A stretch of DNA of 64,000 nt from JAJECS01 sp965243625 (GTDB taxonomy: Bacteria > Chloroflexota > UBA11872), in contig CBDEVI010000002.1 in the NCBI GenBank assembly GCA_965243625.1, positions 1,860,001 to 1,924,000 of the forward strand, in the 5' to 3' direction. This document shows positions 8,382 through 16,999 of the stretch, piece by piece. How positions within the stretch are numbered: position 1 is the first letter of the stretch; each line of letters begins with the position of its first letter. The position numbers were made by a program, and so were the translations under genes. Below the pieces are notes generated by a model, which saw only the letters and a list, made by a program, of their open reading frames with translations, was not told where the DNA came from and did not search any database.

Positions 8382-10964
8382 ATGACAGCCGAGGTTCGCC
8401 CGAGCCGAGTCTTTACCGTTCGGCCGGCGCTTCCGCAGCGGCTCGAGCGCTTGCGCGATCTCGCGTTCAACGTGTGGTGGGCGTGGACGCCCGCGGCGCA
8501 GGACCTGTTTCGGCGCATCGACGCCGAAGCCTGGCACGCTTCGCAGGGGAATCCGGTGGCCGTGCTCACCCGAGCCGCTCCGGGGCAGCTCCAGGTGTTG
8601 GCCGAGGACCCGATCTTCGTCGCCGACCTCGACCGCGTGTCCGAAGCCTATGACCAGTACTTAAGCCGCCCCACGTGGTTCGAGCAAGTGCACGGGCATT
8701 TGGAGGGACTGCGGGTGGCCTACGTCTCCATGGAGTTCGGCGTGGCGGAGTCGGTGCCCTTGTATTCAGGCGGCCTGGGCGTGCTGGCGGGCGACCAGCT
8801 TAAGGCCGCCAGCGATCTCGGGGTGCCGCTGGTCGGCGTCGGCATGCTCTACCGCCAGGGGTACTTCCGGCAGTCGATCGATCCCTCCGGCGCGCAGCGC
8901 GAGCAGTTTCCGGAAAACGACGTGGAGGTCCTGCCCGTGGTCGCGGTGCGGGCGGGAGACGGGCAGCCGCTGACGGTCCGGGTGCCGATTGACGGGCATG
9001 AGATTGCGGTTCGGCTGTGGCGAATGGACGTGGGTCGCGTGCCGCTGATCCTGCTCGATGCCAACACGCCGGAGAACAGCCCGGCGGACCGCGAGCTCAC
9101 CTCCCGCCTGTACATCGGTGACAGCGACATTCGCATTCGACAGGAGCTGCTGCTGGGCGTCGCCGGCATGCGCGCGTTGGACGCGCTCGATCTGACGCCG
9201 ACCGTGGCCCATTTGAACGAGGGGCATAGCGCGTTTCTGATTCTGGAGCGCTTCCAGGCGCTGCGCGCACAGACCGGTCTCAGCGAGGCCGCGGCGATGC
9301 AGATCGTGCGCGCGACCAATGTCTTCACCACGCACACGCCGGTCGCGGCCGGCCACGACGAGTTTTCGGGGGACCAGGTCAAGCGTCATGCCGGCGCCTT
9401 CCTGCAAGCGTCGAACATCGATATCGACCACGCCCTGGCGCTGGGCCGGGTTGACGGCGCCAACGACGGCGAGCCGTTTGGCATTACCACTCTGGCCATG
9501 CGCGGTTCCGCCTGGCGCAATGGCGTGAGCGCGCTTCACGGCACCGTGAGCCGTCGGATGTGGGAGCGGCTGTGGCCGGGCGTACCGATCACCGAGGTTC
9601 CCATCGGACACGTGACCAATGGGGTGCATTTGCGCACGTGGGTGTCGCGGGAACTGAACGGCCTGCTCCAGCGCTACATGGGGCGCCATTGGGCCGAGCG
9701 CACCGATCCACAAGGCATCGAGGAAGGCTTGGCCGCCATTCCCGACGACGAGCTTTGGCGAGTGCATACGCAACGTCGCGAGCGCCTGGTGGCCAACGTC
9801 CGCCGACGCCTGCGAGCGCAAGCGGAGCATCGGGGAGCCGCGGCGCACGAGCTGGCGCAGGCGTCCGCCGCCCTACACAGCGACGTGCTCACGGTTGGGT
9901 TCGCGCGCCGCTTCGCGCTCTACAAGCGCCCAACCCTGCTGCTGCACGACGTGGAACGGCTCAAGGCCATCGTCGCGAACTCGCACCGACCGGTGCAGAT
10001 CATCTTCGCGGGCAAGGCCCATCCCAACGACGACCTGGCCAAGGACTTGCTGCGCGAAATCACGGCCATCAGCCGCGATCCGGCGTTCGAAGGTCGGCTG
10101 GTTTTCGTGGAGGACTACGACATGGGACTGGCGCGCGACCTGGTGCAGGGTTGCGACGTGTGGCTGAACCTGCCCATTCCACCGCAGGAGGCCAGCGGCA
10201 CGAGCGGGATGAAGGCGGCCGCCAACGGCGTGCTCAACGCCAGCGTTCTCGACGGTTGGTGGGACGAGGCCTACACGCCCGAGGCGGGTTGGGCGATTGG
10301 CCGGGCGGATGTTGACGACGAACGGCAGCGGGACGCGAGCGACGCTGGGGCGATCTACGACCTGCTCGAGCACACGGTGGCCCCACTGTTCTACGACGTC
10401 GGGGCGGGAGAGACGCCGACGGCCTGGGTCCGAATGGCGCGGCGCTCGATGGCCCTGGCGCTGACGAGGTTCAGCGCGAATCGAATGGTCCAAGATTATG
10501 TCGAGTCATTCTACGGTCCCGCGCACCTCCTCGGCCGGAGCCTGCGCGAGCACCAGGGCAGTGCGGCCACCGAGCTCGCCCACTGGCTCGACCACGTGGT
10601 GACGCAATGGCCCCACGTGCACATCATGGAGGTTCAGGCCGACGGACCAAGCCAGGTTGACGCCGGCGTGGTCGTGCCGGTGCGAACCCGTGTGGCCCTG
10701 GCGGGGCTGAGTCCCGACGACGTGACGGTCGAGGTGTTCGTGGGACACGTGGACTTCGACGGTGCACTGATCGGCGGTCGGGCCGAGGTGACGGAGCATG
10801 CAAGCGCGGACTCAGACGGCGCCCACTGGTTCGCGGGACGCGCGGTGCTGTCCCAAAGCGGACGCCTGGGCATTGCCGTCCGAGTGATTCCACGCCATTC
10901 CCTGCTGGCCGGGCCGTACGATACCGGGCTGATTCGCTGGAGCGAGGCGGCGGGCGCGACCTGA
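8382..10964 (+). CDS. glgP: Alpha-glucan phosphorylase (Thermotoga/Thermus type)
   Basis: An 860-residue cytoplasmic phosphorylase that releases glucose-1-phosphate from glycogen or maltodextrin. It opens with the module of this branch (RDLAFNVWWAWTP). The VSMEFGVAESVPLYSGGLG loop follows, then the phosphate/sugar site AHLNEGHSAFLILER and THTPVAAGHDEF. The pyridoxal-phosphate lysine is in EASGTSGMKAAANG, the family signature. The C-terminal 150 residues form a beta-rich tail (VVPVRTRVALAGLSPDDV), common in the long bacterial members. The start is the ATG at 8382. No other glycogen gene is near, so it is a lone degradative enzyme in this window. Confidence 0.93.
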   Translation: MTAEVRPSRVFTVRPALPQRLERLRDLAFNVWWAWTPAAQDLFRRIDAEAWHASQGNPVAVLTRAAPGQLQVLAEDPIFVADLDRVSEAYDQYLSRPTWFEQVHGHLEGLRVAYVSMEFGVAESVPLYSGGLGVLAGDQLKAASDLGVPLVGVGMLYRQGYFRQSIDPSGAQREQFPENDVEVLPVVAVRAGDGQPLTVRVPIDGHEIAVRLWRMDVGRVPLILLDANTPENSPADRELTSRLYIGDSDIRIRQELLLGVAGMRALDALDLTPTVAHLNEGHSAFLILERFQALRAQTGLSEAAAMQIVRATNVFTTHTPVAAGHDEFSGDQVKRHAGAFLQASNIDIDHALALGRVDGANDGEPFGITTLAMRGSAWRNGVSALHGTVSRRMWERLWPGVPITEVPIGHVTNGVHLRTWVSRELNGLLQRYMGRHWAERTDPQGIEEGLAAIPDDELWRVHTQRRERLVANVRRRLRAQAEHRGAAAHELAQASAALHSDVLTVGFARRFALYKRPTLLLHDVERLKAIVANSHRPVQIIFAGKAHPNDDLAKDLLREITAISRDPAFEGRLVFVEDYDMGLARDLVQGCDVWLNLPIPPQEASGTSGMKAAANGVLNASVLDGWWDEAYTPEAGWAIGRADVDDERQRDASDAGAIYDLLEHTVAPLFYDVGAGETPTAWVRMARRSMALALTRFSANRMVQDYVESFYGPAHLLGRSLREHQGSAATELAHWLDHVVTQWPHVHIMEVQADGPSQVDAGVVVPVRTRVALAGLSPDDVTVEVFVGHVDFDGALIGGRAEVTEHASADSDGAHWFAGRAVLSQSGRLGIAVRVIPRHSLLAGPYDTGLIRWSEAAGAT

Positions 10965-11091
10965 TGCATGGGCGTCGGGCAGCGGCCGCGTCTTTTGTGA
11001 GTGACCCCTCAAGCGTTTACCCTGAGGTACCGTTCCGGCCGGCAGACCGGTCGGACAGCGCTTGCGCCGACACAGGAGGAATCCCCCGTCG

Positions 11092-11349
11092 ATGACGTAC
11101 GTAATTGCCGAGCCATGCATCGGTACGAAGGACGCCTCGTGCGTGGACGTTTGCCCTGTCGACTGCATCCATCCGGGTCCAGACGCGCCCGAGCATGAGG
11201 CGGCCGACATGCTCTACATCGACCCCGTGGAGTGCATCGACTGCGGCGCCTGTGAGCCGGTATGCCCCGTGACGGCGATCTTCCCGGACTTCGACGTGCC
11301 CGAGGAGTGGGCGCACTACACGGAGATCAACGCGGACTACTTCGCGTAG
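11092..11349 (+). CDS. fdxA: 7Fe ferredoxin ([3Fe-4S][4Fe-4S])
   Basis: An 85-residue soluble electron carrier. The first cluster region is CIGTKDASCVDVCPVDC, with the wide C-x7-C spacing seen in 7Fe ferredoxins; the second is CIDCGACEPVCP. The acidic tail PDFDVPEEWAHYTEIN matches the FdxA type found in Actinobacteria and Chloroflexota. The start is set by AGGAGGA at 11074-11080, 11 bases before the ATG at 11092. It stands about 130 bases after glgP and is convergent with the next gene. The redox partner is not visible. Confidence 0.95.
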   Translation: MTYVIAEPCIGTKDASCVDVCPVDCIHPGPDAPEHEAADMLYIDPVECIDCGACEPVCPVTAIFPDFDVPEEWAHYTEINADYFA

Positions 11350-11364
11350 CCCGCCGCTCGGCGC

Positions 11365-12705
11365 CTAGGCGGCGCCCTTGTGCATGGCCGCCAGCGCCTC
11401 ATATGAGGGGCGGGGCGAGCCGTCGGGGCGCAGGACGCCGAAGGGGAACTTCTCATCTTCCGGTCCCACGACGGACTGGAAGTTGAGATTCCACACGAAA
11501 GCGTGGGTGATGTAGTCGTATTGCTCGCGCACGAGCCGAATGGCATCGACGAGAAACTCCGCCTGATCGGCCTCGGAGTTGTCGACGCCGTAGCCGTAGG
11601 CCGGATCCTGATTGGCGGTTGACCAGCCGAATTCGGTCATCCAGATGGGCTTCGCCCCGTCGCCGAACTCCTCCATGACCGCCCGGTGCTGCGTGAAGCG
11701 CTGGAAGTAGAAGCTCGCATGACCGTTCCAGCCATCGCCGCGCGGAGATCCGATCTCCTGGCGCGGAGCATTGTTGAATCCCCCCGGGTGGATGCCCCAG
11801 GCGTCGAATCCGTCGCGGACGATCCCGTCGTTGTACTCATACATGCGGCGGAGGAACGACACATCGTCCACGGCCTGCACCTGCTGGTCGGGAATGTCGA
11901 CATCGCCGGCGGGTGTGAGGGCGCCGCCAATGCTCACGGCGTCGGGATCGCCGGCGCGCACTCCACGGCGGCCCGCCAGGAGAAGCTCCACGAACTCTCC
12001 GGCGTTGATGCGGCCGTAGCCCCACTCGCGTGAGAGATTGGCCTCGTTCCACAGCTCGTAGGCCTGCACGGCGCCCCGATACCGGGACGAAATGACCTGC
12101 ATGAAGTCTTCGAAGTCCTTGGGGTCGGCTGGAGGGCCGTGCGCCCCCTCGCCGAGCGCCCAGCCGGGCGCGCGCACGACGCTGAGCAGCAAGTTCAATC
12201 CGGCGTCCGAAGTGGCGGTCACGATCTTGTCCAGCTCCCGCCAGTCGTAGCCACCCTTTTCGATCGGCTCGGTCTGGCTCCATTCCACCTGCTGCTTGAG
12301 CCAGTTGAATCCGGCGTCGAGCGTCCGGCTGACAATGAGGTCGCGGTCCTGGTTATAGATATGGGCCTGAAAGCCATAGCCATCGAGGCGGCGAAGCGCC
12401 GCGTCGGGGTCATTCGGATCGGGAGTCGGCACCGCCGGACTTGGCGCCACCGGGGCCGGGGTGACGGGACTCGGCGTGGCCGGGTCCGGCGTGGATGGGC
12501 TCGGCGTGACTGGGCTCGGCGTAATGACCTTGGGCGTGAGCACGCCCGCGGTGACCGCGGAGCCCGCCGGCGTCGGCGTCGGCTCGGCGGGTGCGGAAAC
12601 GGTTGCGGCGTCGGTCACACCGTTTCCGGATTCGCCACAGGCCAGAGTGGCCGCTCCGGCCGCGAGGACGGTGAGCAAGCGTCGCCTCGACCACCGTGGC
12701 GGCAT
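11365..12705 (-). CDS. Cellulase-like glycoside hydrolase lipoprotein with Thr/Pro linker
   Basis: A 446-residue exported protein. An RRR signal sequence ends in a lipobox (TLAC, Cys about residue 22), so it should be anchored outside the cytoplasmic membrane. Residues about 60-95 are a low-complexity linker of Thr/Ser-Pro units (TPSPVTPSPSTPDPATP). The rest is a TIM-barrel glycosidase of clan-A style: AYELWNEANL holds the probable acid/base Glu and IWMTEFGWST the probable nucleophile Glu. Relatives are GH5/GH39/GH53-like proteins; I cannot choose a family or substrate. I use the ATG at 12705 (MPPRWSRRRL); the upstream TTG at 12741 would add twelve residues. Confidence 0.85.
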   Translation of the reverse strand: MPPRWSRRRLLTVLAAGAATLACGESGNGVTDAATVSAPAEPTPTPAGSAVTAGVLTPKVITPSPVTPSPSTPDPATPSPVTPAPVAPSPAVPTPDPNDPDAALRRLDGYGFQAHIYNQDRDLIVSRTLDAGFNWLKQQVEWSQTEPIEKGGYDWRELDKIVTATSDAGLNLLLSVVRAPGWALGEGAHGPPADPKDFEDFMQVISSRYRGAVQAYELWNEANLSREWGYGRINAGEFVELLLAGRRGVRAGDPDAVSIGGALTPAGDVDIPDQQVQAVDDVSFLRRMYEYNDGIVRDGFDAWGIHPGGFNNAPRQEIGSPRGDGWNGHASFYFQRFTQHRAVMEEFGDGAKPIWMTEFGWSTANQDPAYGYGVDNSEADQAEFLVDAIRLVREQYDYITHAFVWNLNFQSVVGPEDEKFPFGVLRPDGSPRPSYEALAAMHKGAA

Positions 12706-12829
12706 GGAAATCGGCACTGTGCGACGTATCCTTGAGTACAAACCGCGTGGATGGTATCAAGGCGGGGATGGCGCGCCGGCGACCGCCAACCCGCGCCTCC
12801 CAACCAACCGTCGCTAGAGGAAGGTCCGC

Positions 12830-13693
12830 ATGGCCCAGCGTAGATACGGCAATTCAGCCCTTGGCATCGGTGTAATCCTTGTGATCGCGGTGATCATCAT
12901 CGGGCTGTTCAGCATCCGCTTCGTGGGTGTTGGCGAGGTCGGGGTGATTCACACGTTCGGGGTCGTGGACCCGGTACCAAAGCCGCAGGGCCTGCTGCTG
13001 AAGCTGCCGTGGGCGACGCTGGACACCTACAGCGTGCGGACGCAGTCGATCACGATGAGCTCGCGCGCCGAGGAAGTTGGAGCCTCCGATCAGACCGTGC
13101 GGACGCTGACCTCCGAAGGGTTGTCAGTCGGCCTCGACATCACGACGCTCTTTGTGCTCAATTTCGCCAATGCGCCGGAGGTGCGCAATAACGTCGGGCC
13201 GGAAGGCGTCTACCAGGAAATCATTGTTCGGCCGGCCATTCGCGACGCGATTCGCGACGTCGTGGCCCAATACACGGCCGAGGCGCTCTACACGACGGCT
13301 CGTGAGGAAATCAGCAGCCGCATCCAAGACCAGTTGGACGAGTTGCTCAATCCGCGCGGCGTTGCCATCCAGAACGTGCTGTTGCGCGACGTGACCCTGC
13401 CGGCGGTGATCACCCAGGCCATCGAGAACAAGCTGGCCGCCGAGCAAGCGATTCAGGAACGCCGCTTCCGGGTCGACGAGGCCAAGGAAGAGGCCCAGCG
13501 GCGAATCGAAGAGGCGAACGGTATCGCCGAAGCCAACAATCGCATCAACGAATCGCTGACTCCCAGGGTGCTGCAGGACAAGTACATCCAGGCGCTGCGC
13601 GAGATGGGCTCGGGGAGCGTGGTGTACGTGCCCACGAATCCCGAAACCGGGTTGCCGGTGATTTTGGGCACCCCGGAGCTCGGATCGAGCTAG
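12830..13693 (+). CDS. SPFH/band 7 (prohibitin-like) membrane protein
   Basis: A 287-residue protein with one N-terminal membrane segment (residues about 12-30, IGVILVIAVIIIGLFSI) followed by an SPFH domain. The segment VGEVGVIHTFGVVDP, the Val-rich strands, and the EAKEEAQRRIEEANGIAEANNRIN coiled region in the last third are typical of prohibitin homologues. Such proteins form large membrane rings linked to protease control or lipid order. The ATG at 12830 is preceded by GAGGAAGG. It is divergent from the cellulase-like lipoprotein and followed by tRNA-Val, so it is probably monocistronic. Confidence 0.92.
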   Translation: MAQRRYGNSALGIGVILVIAVIIIGLFSIRFVGVGEVGVIHTFGVVDPVPKPQGLLLKLPWATLDTYSVRTQSITMSSRAEEVGASDQTVRTLTSEGLSVGLDITTLFVLNFANAPEVRNNVGPEGVYQEIIVRPAIRDAIRDVVAQYTAEALYTTAREEISSRIQDQLDELLNPRGVAIQNVLLRDVTLPAVITQAIENKLAAEQAIQERRFRVDEAKEEAQRRIEEANGIAEANNRINESLTPRVLQDKYIQALREMGSGSVVYVPTNPETGLPVILGTPELGSS

Positions 13694-13754
13694 CGACTGA
13701 CGGAAGCGTCCGAGCCGTAGGGCAGGATGCCGCCGGGCTCGACCCGGCGGCGAT

Positions 13755-13827
13755 GGGCGATTAGCTCAGCTGGGAGAGCGCTACGTTTACACCGTAGAAG
13801 TCGCAGGTTCGAGTCCTGCATCGCCCA
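13755..13827 (+). tRNA. tRNA-Val (anticodon TAC)
   Basis: A full cloverleaf can be drawn by eye. The acceptor GGGCGAT pairs with ATCGCCC, the D arm holds TAGCTCAGCTGGGAGAGC, the anticodon stem CTACG/CGTAG frames the loop TTTACAC with anticodon TAC, and the T arm is GCAGGTTCGAGTCCTGC. The discriminator is A. CCA is not encoded (the next bases are CCG). Confidence 0.96.
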
Positions 13828-14005
13828 CCGGGGCCGGGCGTCACCGGCAATCGCAGCGTCCTCACTTGTGACGGCGCGGCCACGCCGACACTCCCGAGGC
13901 GACCAGCGCCGGTGACATCGGCCACCGCTCCCCAGGCGCCACCGACCCCGACGTGACGGCAGGAATCACGGGGGACGCCCTGTGCGTGACGGACGAGGTT
14001 TGCTT

Positions 14006-14041
14006 GCTATCCCCACCGCCAACGCCGGCGGCTGGGATAGC
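14006..14041 (-). terminator. Strong hairpin after the Nudix gene, possible terminator
   Basis: An inverted repeat with 8-bp outer arms (GCTATCCC at 14006-14013 and GGGATAGC at 14034-14041) and 5-bp inner arms (CCGCC at 14016-14020 and GGCGG at 14027-14031). It starts 24 bases past the stop of the minus-strand Nudix gene. There is no clear U-run, so intrinsic termination is only suggested. The rest of 13828-14064 holds nothing I can support. Confidence 0.4.
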
Positions 14042-14064
14042 GGTTCTGGATGCGAGCCAACCCC

Positions 14065-14721
14065 TTAGCTCGGAACCTCGAGCAGCGCCAGAATTGGCTC
14101 GACATGTGCGTGAGTCGGCAGGGGCTCCCGCCGGTCCCACCAGCGAAAGTCTCTGATTTCGGCTCCGAGCCGCACCTCACCGTCCGCCTCGACACGGAAG
14201 ACGTGGTGCCGGTTCACGGAACTCGCCCACTGGAACAGGTAGTCCACCCGTGTCGCCGTGAGGCCCGTTTCCTCGCGCAACTCTCGAACCGCCGCTTCCG
14301 CAGGCTGCTCCCCCGGCTCGATGCCTCCGCCTGGAATCGAGAAGTGGCCGGACCCGCCCCGGACGAGCAGCACGCTGCCACTTCGAATGACTACCACGGT
14401 GGCCCGCTGGCGGAGTCCATCCGTCGGGGGCGCCGGGTGCACGCACTCGTACTCCCAGCGCCAGCGGCGTAGGTGCCGCCCCGCCTCCAAATCTCCATCA
14501 CCCCAGACGCGATAGAACAGATCACCGATTTCGTACGGCTCTTGGTGGAGCGTGCGCCCGTCCCAGGTGACGATGCGGGGGTCGCCTGGATCCCAGGCGG
14601 GCGTGCACACATCGAGGCCTGATGGCTGGTCAGGAATCGCGCCATCGGCGGCGGATACCGCGGATACCGAAAGGGCCGTGGCGACCAGAATGGCCGTCAC
14701 CACGCCGGCAACCCGCCTCAT
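14065..14721 (-). CDS. Exported Nudix-domain protein
   Basis: A 218-residue protein with an N-terminal signal peptide (MRRVAGVVTAILVATALS, then cleavage near VSA-ADG) and a complete C-terminal Nudix hydrolase domain. The Nudix box fits GX5EX7REUXEEXGU exactly, from GGIEPGEQP through REETGL, at about residues 130-155. Between them is an unassigned segment of about 75 residues (DVCTPAWDPGD, then WDGRTLHQEPYEIGDLFYR) rich in Trp and Tyr. Nudix enzymes normally act on cytoplasmic nucleoside diphosphate derivatives, so export is unusual. The ATG at 14721 is preferred; an upstream in-frame start at 14757 would put the hydrophobic stretch further inside. It sits between tRNA-Val and tRNA-Phe. Confidence 0.8.
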   Translation of the reverse strand: MRRVAGVVTAILVATALSVSAVSAADGAIPDQPSGLDVCTPAWDPGDPRIVTWDGRTLHQEPYEIGDLFYRVWGDGDLEAGRHLRRWRWEYECVHPAPPTDGLRQRATVVVIRSGSVLLVRGGSGHFSIPGGGIEPGEQPAEAAVRELREETGLTATRVDYLFQWASSVNRHHVFRVEADGEVRLGAEIRDFRWWDRREPLPTHAHVEPILALLEVPS

Positions 14722-14757
14722 GCTCACGGCCTCGTCATCTCTCGGACGTGCGTGCAC

Positions 14758-15054
14758 ATCTGACCAGAACGATGTGACTACCGGTCATTCGCCACAATCG
14801 CACCAGAACTGCCGCCTGACTGCAACCCGCGCCCGGTCCGACGACCGGGCCCAACCATGGGATCGGTGCGTCGAATGCCTGTCAACGACTTCGCGCACGG
14901 TCACCGGCCCTCGGGTGACTGACTTCCCGCGGATTGACGATTCGAGGCTACGGTGGCGGAGTGAGCTGCACCGACGTTTCGCAGCAGAAGGCCCGTAGTA
15001 CAGTGCAGGCTCGCCCACCGGCATCGCGCGATGACCCGTCGGGGCCGTGCGCAT
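14758..15054. other. Intergenic region with a perfect 8-bp hairpin
   Basis: About 300 bases without a convincing gene between the exported Nudix protein and tRNA-Phe. The one clear element is the hairpin at 14831-14850, with arms GCCCGGTC and GACCGGGC around a 4-base loop. No U-run follows on either strand. Open frames here have no family features and look like chance in GC-rich DNA. Confidence 0.4.
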
Positions 15055-15130
15055 GGCGAGATAGCTCAGTCGGTAGAGCAGTGGACTGAAAATCCATGTG
15101 TCGCCAGTTCGATTCTGGCTCTCGCCACCA
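15055..15130 (+). tRNA. tRNA-Phe (anticodon GAA)
   Basis: A 76-base cloverleaf: acceptor GGCGAGA pairs with TCTCGCC, the D arm is TAGCTCAGTCGGTAGAGCA, the anticodon loop is CTGAAAA with anticodon GAA, and the T arm is GCCAGTTCGATTCTGGC. The discriminator A and the CCA end are encoded at 15127-15130. Confidence 0.96.
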
Positions 15131-15267
15131 GGAAGTTCTTCCTATCCGATTGGCGCAGGGGGCGCAGCGCCCCACGGACTCAACCTGGCACTAGATTCCT
15201 GCCTTCGGAGACTCTTGCAAAACCAGGCCAAGTTTGAGGATTACCGGGTGAGTCCTATCCGCTCCGA

Positions 15268-15350
15268 GGTTCAATGAAGGGTGGATTCCCGCCTTCGCGG
15301 GAATGACGAAGGATTACGCAACGGTCTCCCTTCGCGGGAATGACGGAGGG
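15268..15350. repeat. Family A palindromic repeat, two units
   Basis: Two copies of a short palindrome whose arms are ATTCCCGC and GCGGGAAT. The first unit is full (GGATTCCCGCC TTC GCGGGAATGACG); the second has only the right arm after GGTCTCCC. A leading GGTTCAATGA is shared with the copies near 36.5 and 47.0 kb. The rest of the gap 15131-15421 holds only a GGGGCGC/GCGCCCC hairpin near 15160 and no gene. Confidence 0.85.
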
Positions 15351-15421
15351 GGCCGCCGAGGATTCTCTTCGTCGGAACGACGCATCAGGGTGGCTCACTC
15401 GCCGACCCTGCGCCAGCGGTG

Positions 15422-16081
15422 CTAGCAGCCGCTGTAGATAGTCATGCTGGGTAGGCAGCCGAAGTTGATCTTGGTGGTCCGAATCGTGACTTCCTCCACC
15501 GGCGCCGACGTCTCGCCGTCCGGTCCCGGACCCAGCGCCACGCCGCCGATCTTGTCCAGCGTCGCCAACGACGGCGCGTGGTTCTCCTTGACGCGTCCGA
15601 AGATGGTGTAGTTGGGCGGCAACTCGGCGTCCGAGAGGTCGTTGAGAATGATGTAGAAGCGTGATCCGTTCGAGTTTGGCGCGCCGGTATTGGCCATGAC
15701 CAGATCACCGCGACGGTAGGGCTGCTGCGGGGCCTCGATCTCGAACGTATAGCCCGCGTCGCCCGTTCCCGTGCCGGTGGCGTCGCCGGTCTCGATGAGC
15801 ACGCCCGGCACCACGCGATGCACGGTGATGCCGTCGTAGTAGCCCTCCTGGGCCAGGAACAGGAAGCTATTGACCGCCCGCGGCGCCTCTTGCGGCACCA
15901 GGTTGAAGGTCATCCGTCCAAGGCTCGTGGTGAGAACGACGCTGTAGGGTCGAAGCTCCTCAACCGTCATCTCCGGCTCGGCGGCGAACGTCGGCGGGCC
16001 CTCGGGCTCCGCCTCTCCGCACGCGGCGACCGCAACTGCCGCGATCGCTACGACCAACGCAATCACGATTGCTCGCCACAT
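15422..16081 (-). CDS. Cyclophilin-type peptidyl-prolyl isomerase, lipoprotein
   Basis: A 219-residue exported cyclophilin. The signal MWRAIVIALVVAIAAVAV ends in a lipobox with Cys at about residue 21 (VAAC), followed by the GEAEPEGP linker shared with two paralogues near 33-34 kb. The cyclophilin core is present: LTTSLGRMTFNL, VNSFLFLAQEGYYDGITVHR, GDLVMANTG, NSNGSRFYIIL. Compared with classic cyclophilins the FHR catalytic stretch is VHR, as in many bacterial members. Starts at 16081 and 16102 both have a GGAG nine bases upstream; I use the former because it gives the cleaner signal peptide. An unusual C-terminal tail ends in GCLPSMTIYSGC, with two cysteines. Confidence 0.88.
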   Translation of the reverse strand: MWRAIVIALVVAIAAVAVAACGEAEPEGPPTFAAEPEMTVEELRPYSVVLTTSLGRMTFNLVPQEAPRAVNSFLFLAQEGYYDGITVHRVVPGVLIETGDATGTGTGDAGYTFEIEAPQQPYRRGDLVMANTGAPNSNGSRFYIILNDLSDAELPPNYTIFGRVKENHAPSLATLDKIGGVALGPGPDGETSAPVEEVTIRTTKINFGCLPSMTIYSGC

Positions 16082-16234
16082 TGACGTTTGCTCCGCATCC
16101 ATCCGCCGGTTCTCCCGACATTCTGCCGTGTCGGCCGCCCTCTCGCCATGCAAGGCCCGCTGAGCTGACCAACGACCCGCATGCGCTACGGTTTGCGGAC
16201 GCGCCCGGAACGCCGGCAGGCGAGAGGGGAGTTC

Positions 16235-16999
16235 GTGAGCGTCGACATCGACCAATGCGTCGCCGACGTCCTGGACATTGGCCACTGCGTCTTGCCCAAT
16301 CACTTTCCCAAGTCGGCGATCGACGCGTTCCACGAAGGATTCCTACCGCTGCTGGGGGAGGTGGCGGCCCGCATTCCCGAAGGCAATCGCCGCGCCAACC
16401 GCTGGGCCATCGGCCTGCCCTTCGCCCCGCCGTTCTATCAGTCCGCGTTCTTTGGGGACGACACGGTGAACGAGATCGTGGGACGCATCCTGGGCGAAGG
16501 CATGTTCATCGCCTACTACGGCACCGATACGCCGGTCGCGGGATCCGAAGACCAGCAGGTGCACTCGGACATCCGCCCGCTGTTCCCGGAGCAACCGGAC
16601 CTGCGCTATCCGCCGCCGACGCTCTCCGTGCGGTTCACGAGCGTGGACATGGCGCTCGAAAACGGGCCCTACAGCACGTCGGAGCGCACCCAGCACCTCA
16701 CGCGCGACGAGGCACAGGCCAAACTCGCCGCGGGGGAGATCGAGCTCGCGCCGCTGCTGCTCCGCGCCGGCGACGTGCTCATCAGCGACGCCCGCACGCT
16801 GCACCGCGGCACGGCGAATCGCACGGACGAGCCGCGTCCCTTCGCCGTGATCGTCTACAACCGCGACTGGTACCACCTGGAAGGCGAACTGCGGCTGGAG
16901 GCCAACGAAAACACGCCGATGCTGCTGGAGTCGTTCTACCAGTCGCTGCCGCCGGCCGAGCAAAACCTCCTCCGGCGAGTACCAAGGACGGATGGCTAG
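16235..16999 (+). CDS. Phytanoyl-CoA dioxygenase (PhyH) family protein
   Basis: A 254-residue Fe(II)/2-oxoglutarate-dependent oxygenase of the PhyH type. The iron ligands are probably His and Asp in QQVHSDIRP and the distal His in RTLHRGTANRT; the Arg after it would bind 2-oxoglutarate. The GTG at 16235 (MSVDIDQC) lies seven bases after GAGAGGGGAG, so I prefer it to the ATG at 16181. It overlaps the start of the GrpB gene by eight bases, which suggests cotranscription. The substrate is unknown; bacterial PhyH proteins hydroxylate many small molecules. Confidence 0.85.
   Translation: MSVDIDQCVADVLDIGHCVLPNHFPKSAIDAFHEGFLPLLGEVAARIPEGNRRANRWAIGLPFAPPFYQSAFFGDDTVNEIVGRILGEGMFIAYYGTDTPVAGSEDQQVHSDIRPLFPEQPDLRYPPPTLSVRFTSVDMALENGPYSTSERTQHLTRDEAQAKLAAGEIELAPLLLRAGDVLISDARTLHRGTANRTDEPRPFAVIVYNRDWYHLEGELRLEANENTPMLLESFYQSLPPAEQNLLRRVPRTDG

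Noticed and set aside
11041..11100. Longer start for the ferredoxin (11062)
   Set aside because: AGGAGGA is placed correctly for the ATG at 11092, and the extra residues are not found in the family.
12410..12560. Tandem DNA repeat or microsatellite in the cellulase-like gene
   Set aside because: The repeated bases encode the Thr/Pro linker of a lipoprotein; this is a coding low-complexity region.
13828..14064. Gene between tRNA-Val and the Nudix gene
   Set aside because: Short open frames on both strands have no family features; only the hairpin at 14006-14041 stands out.
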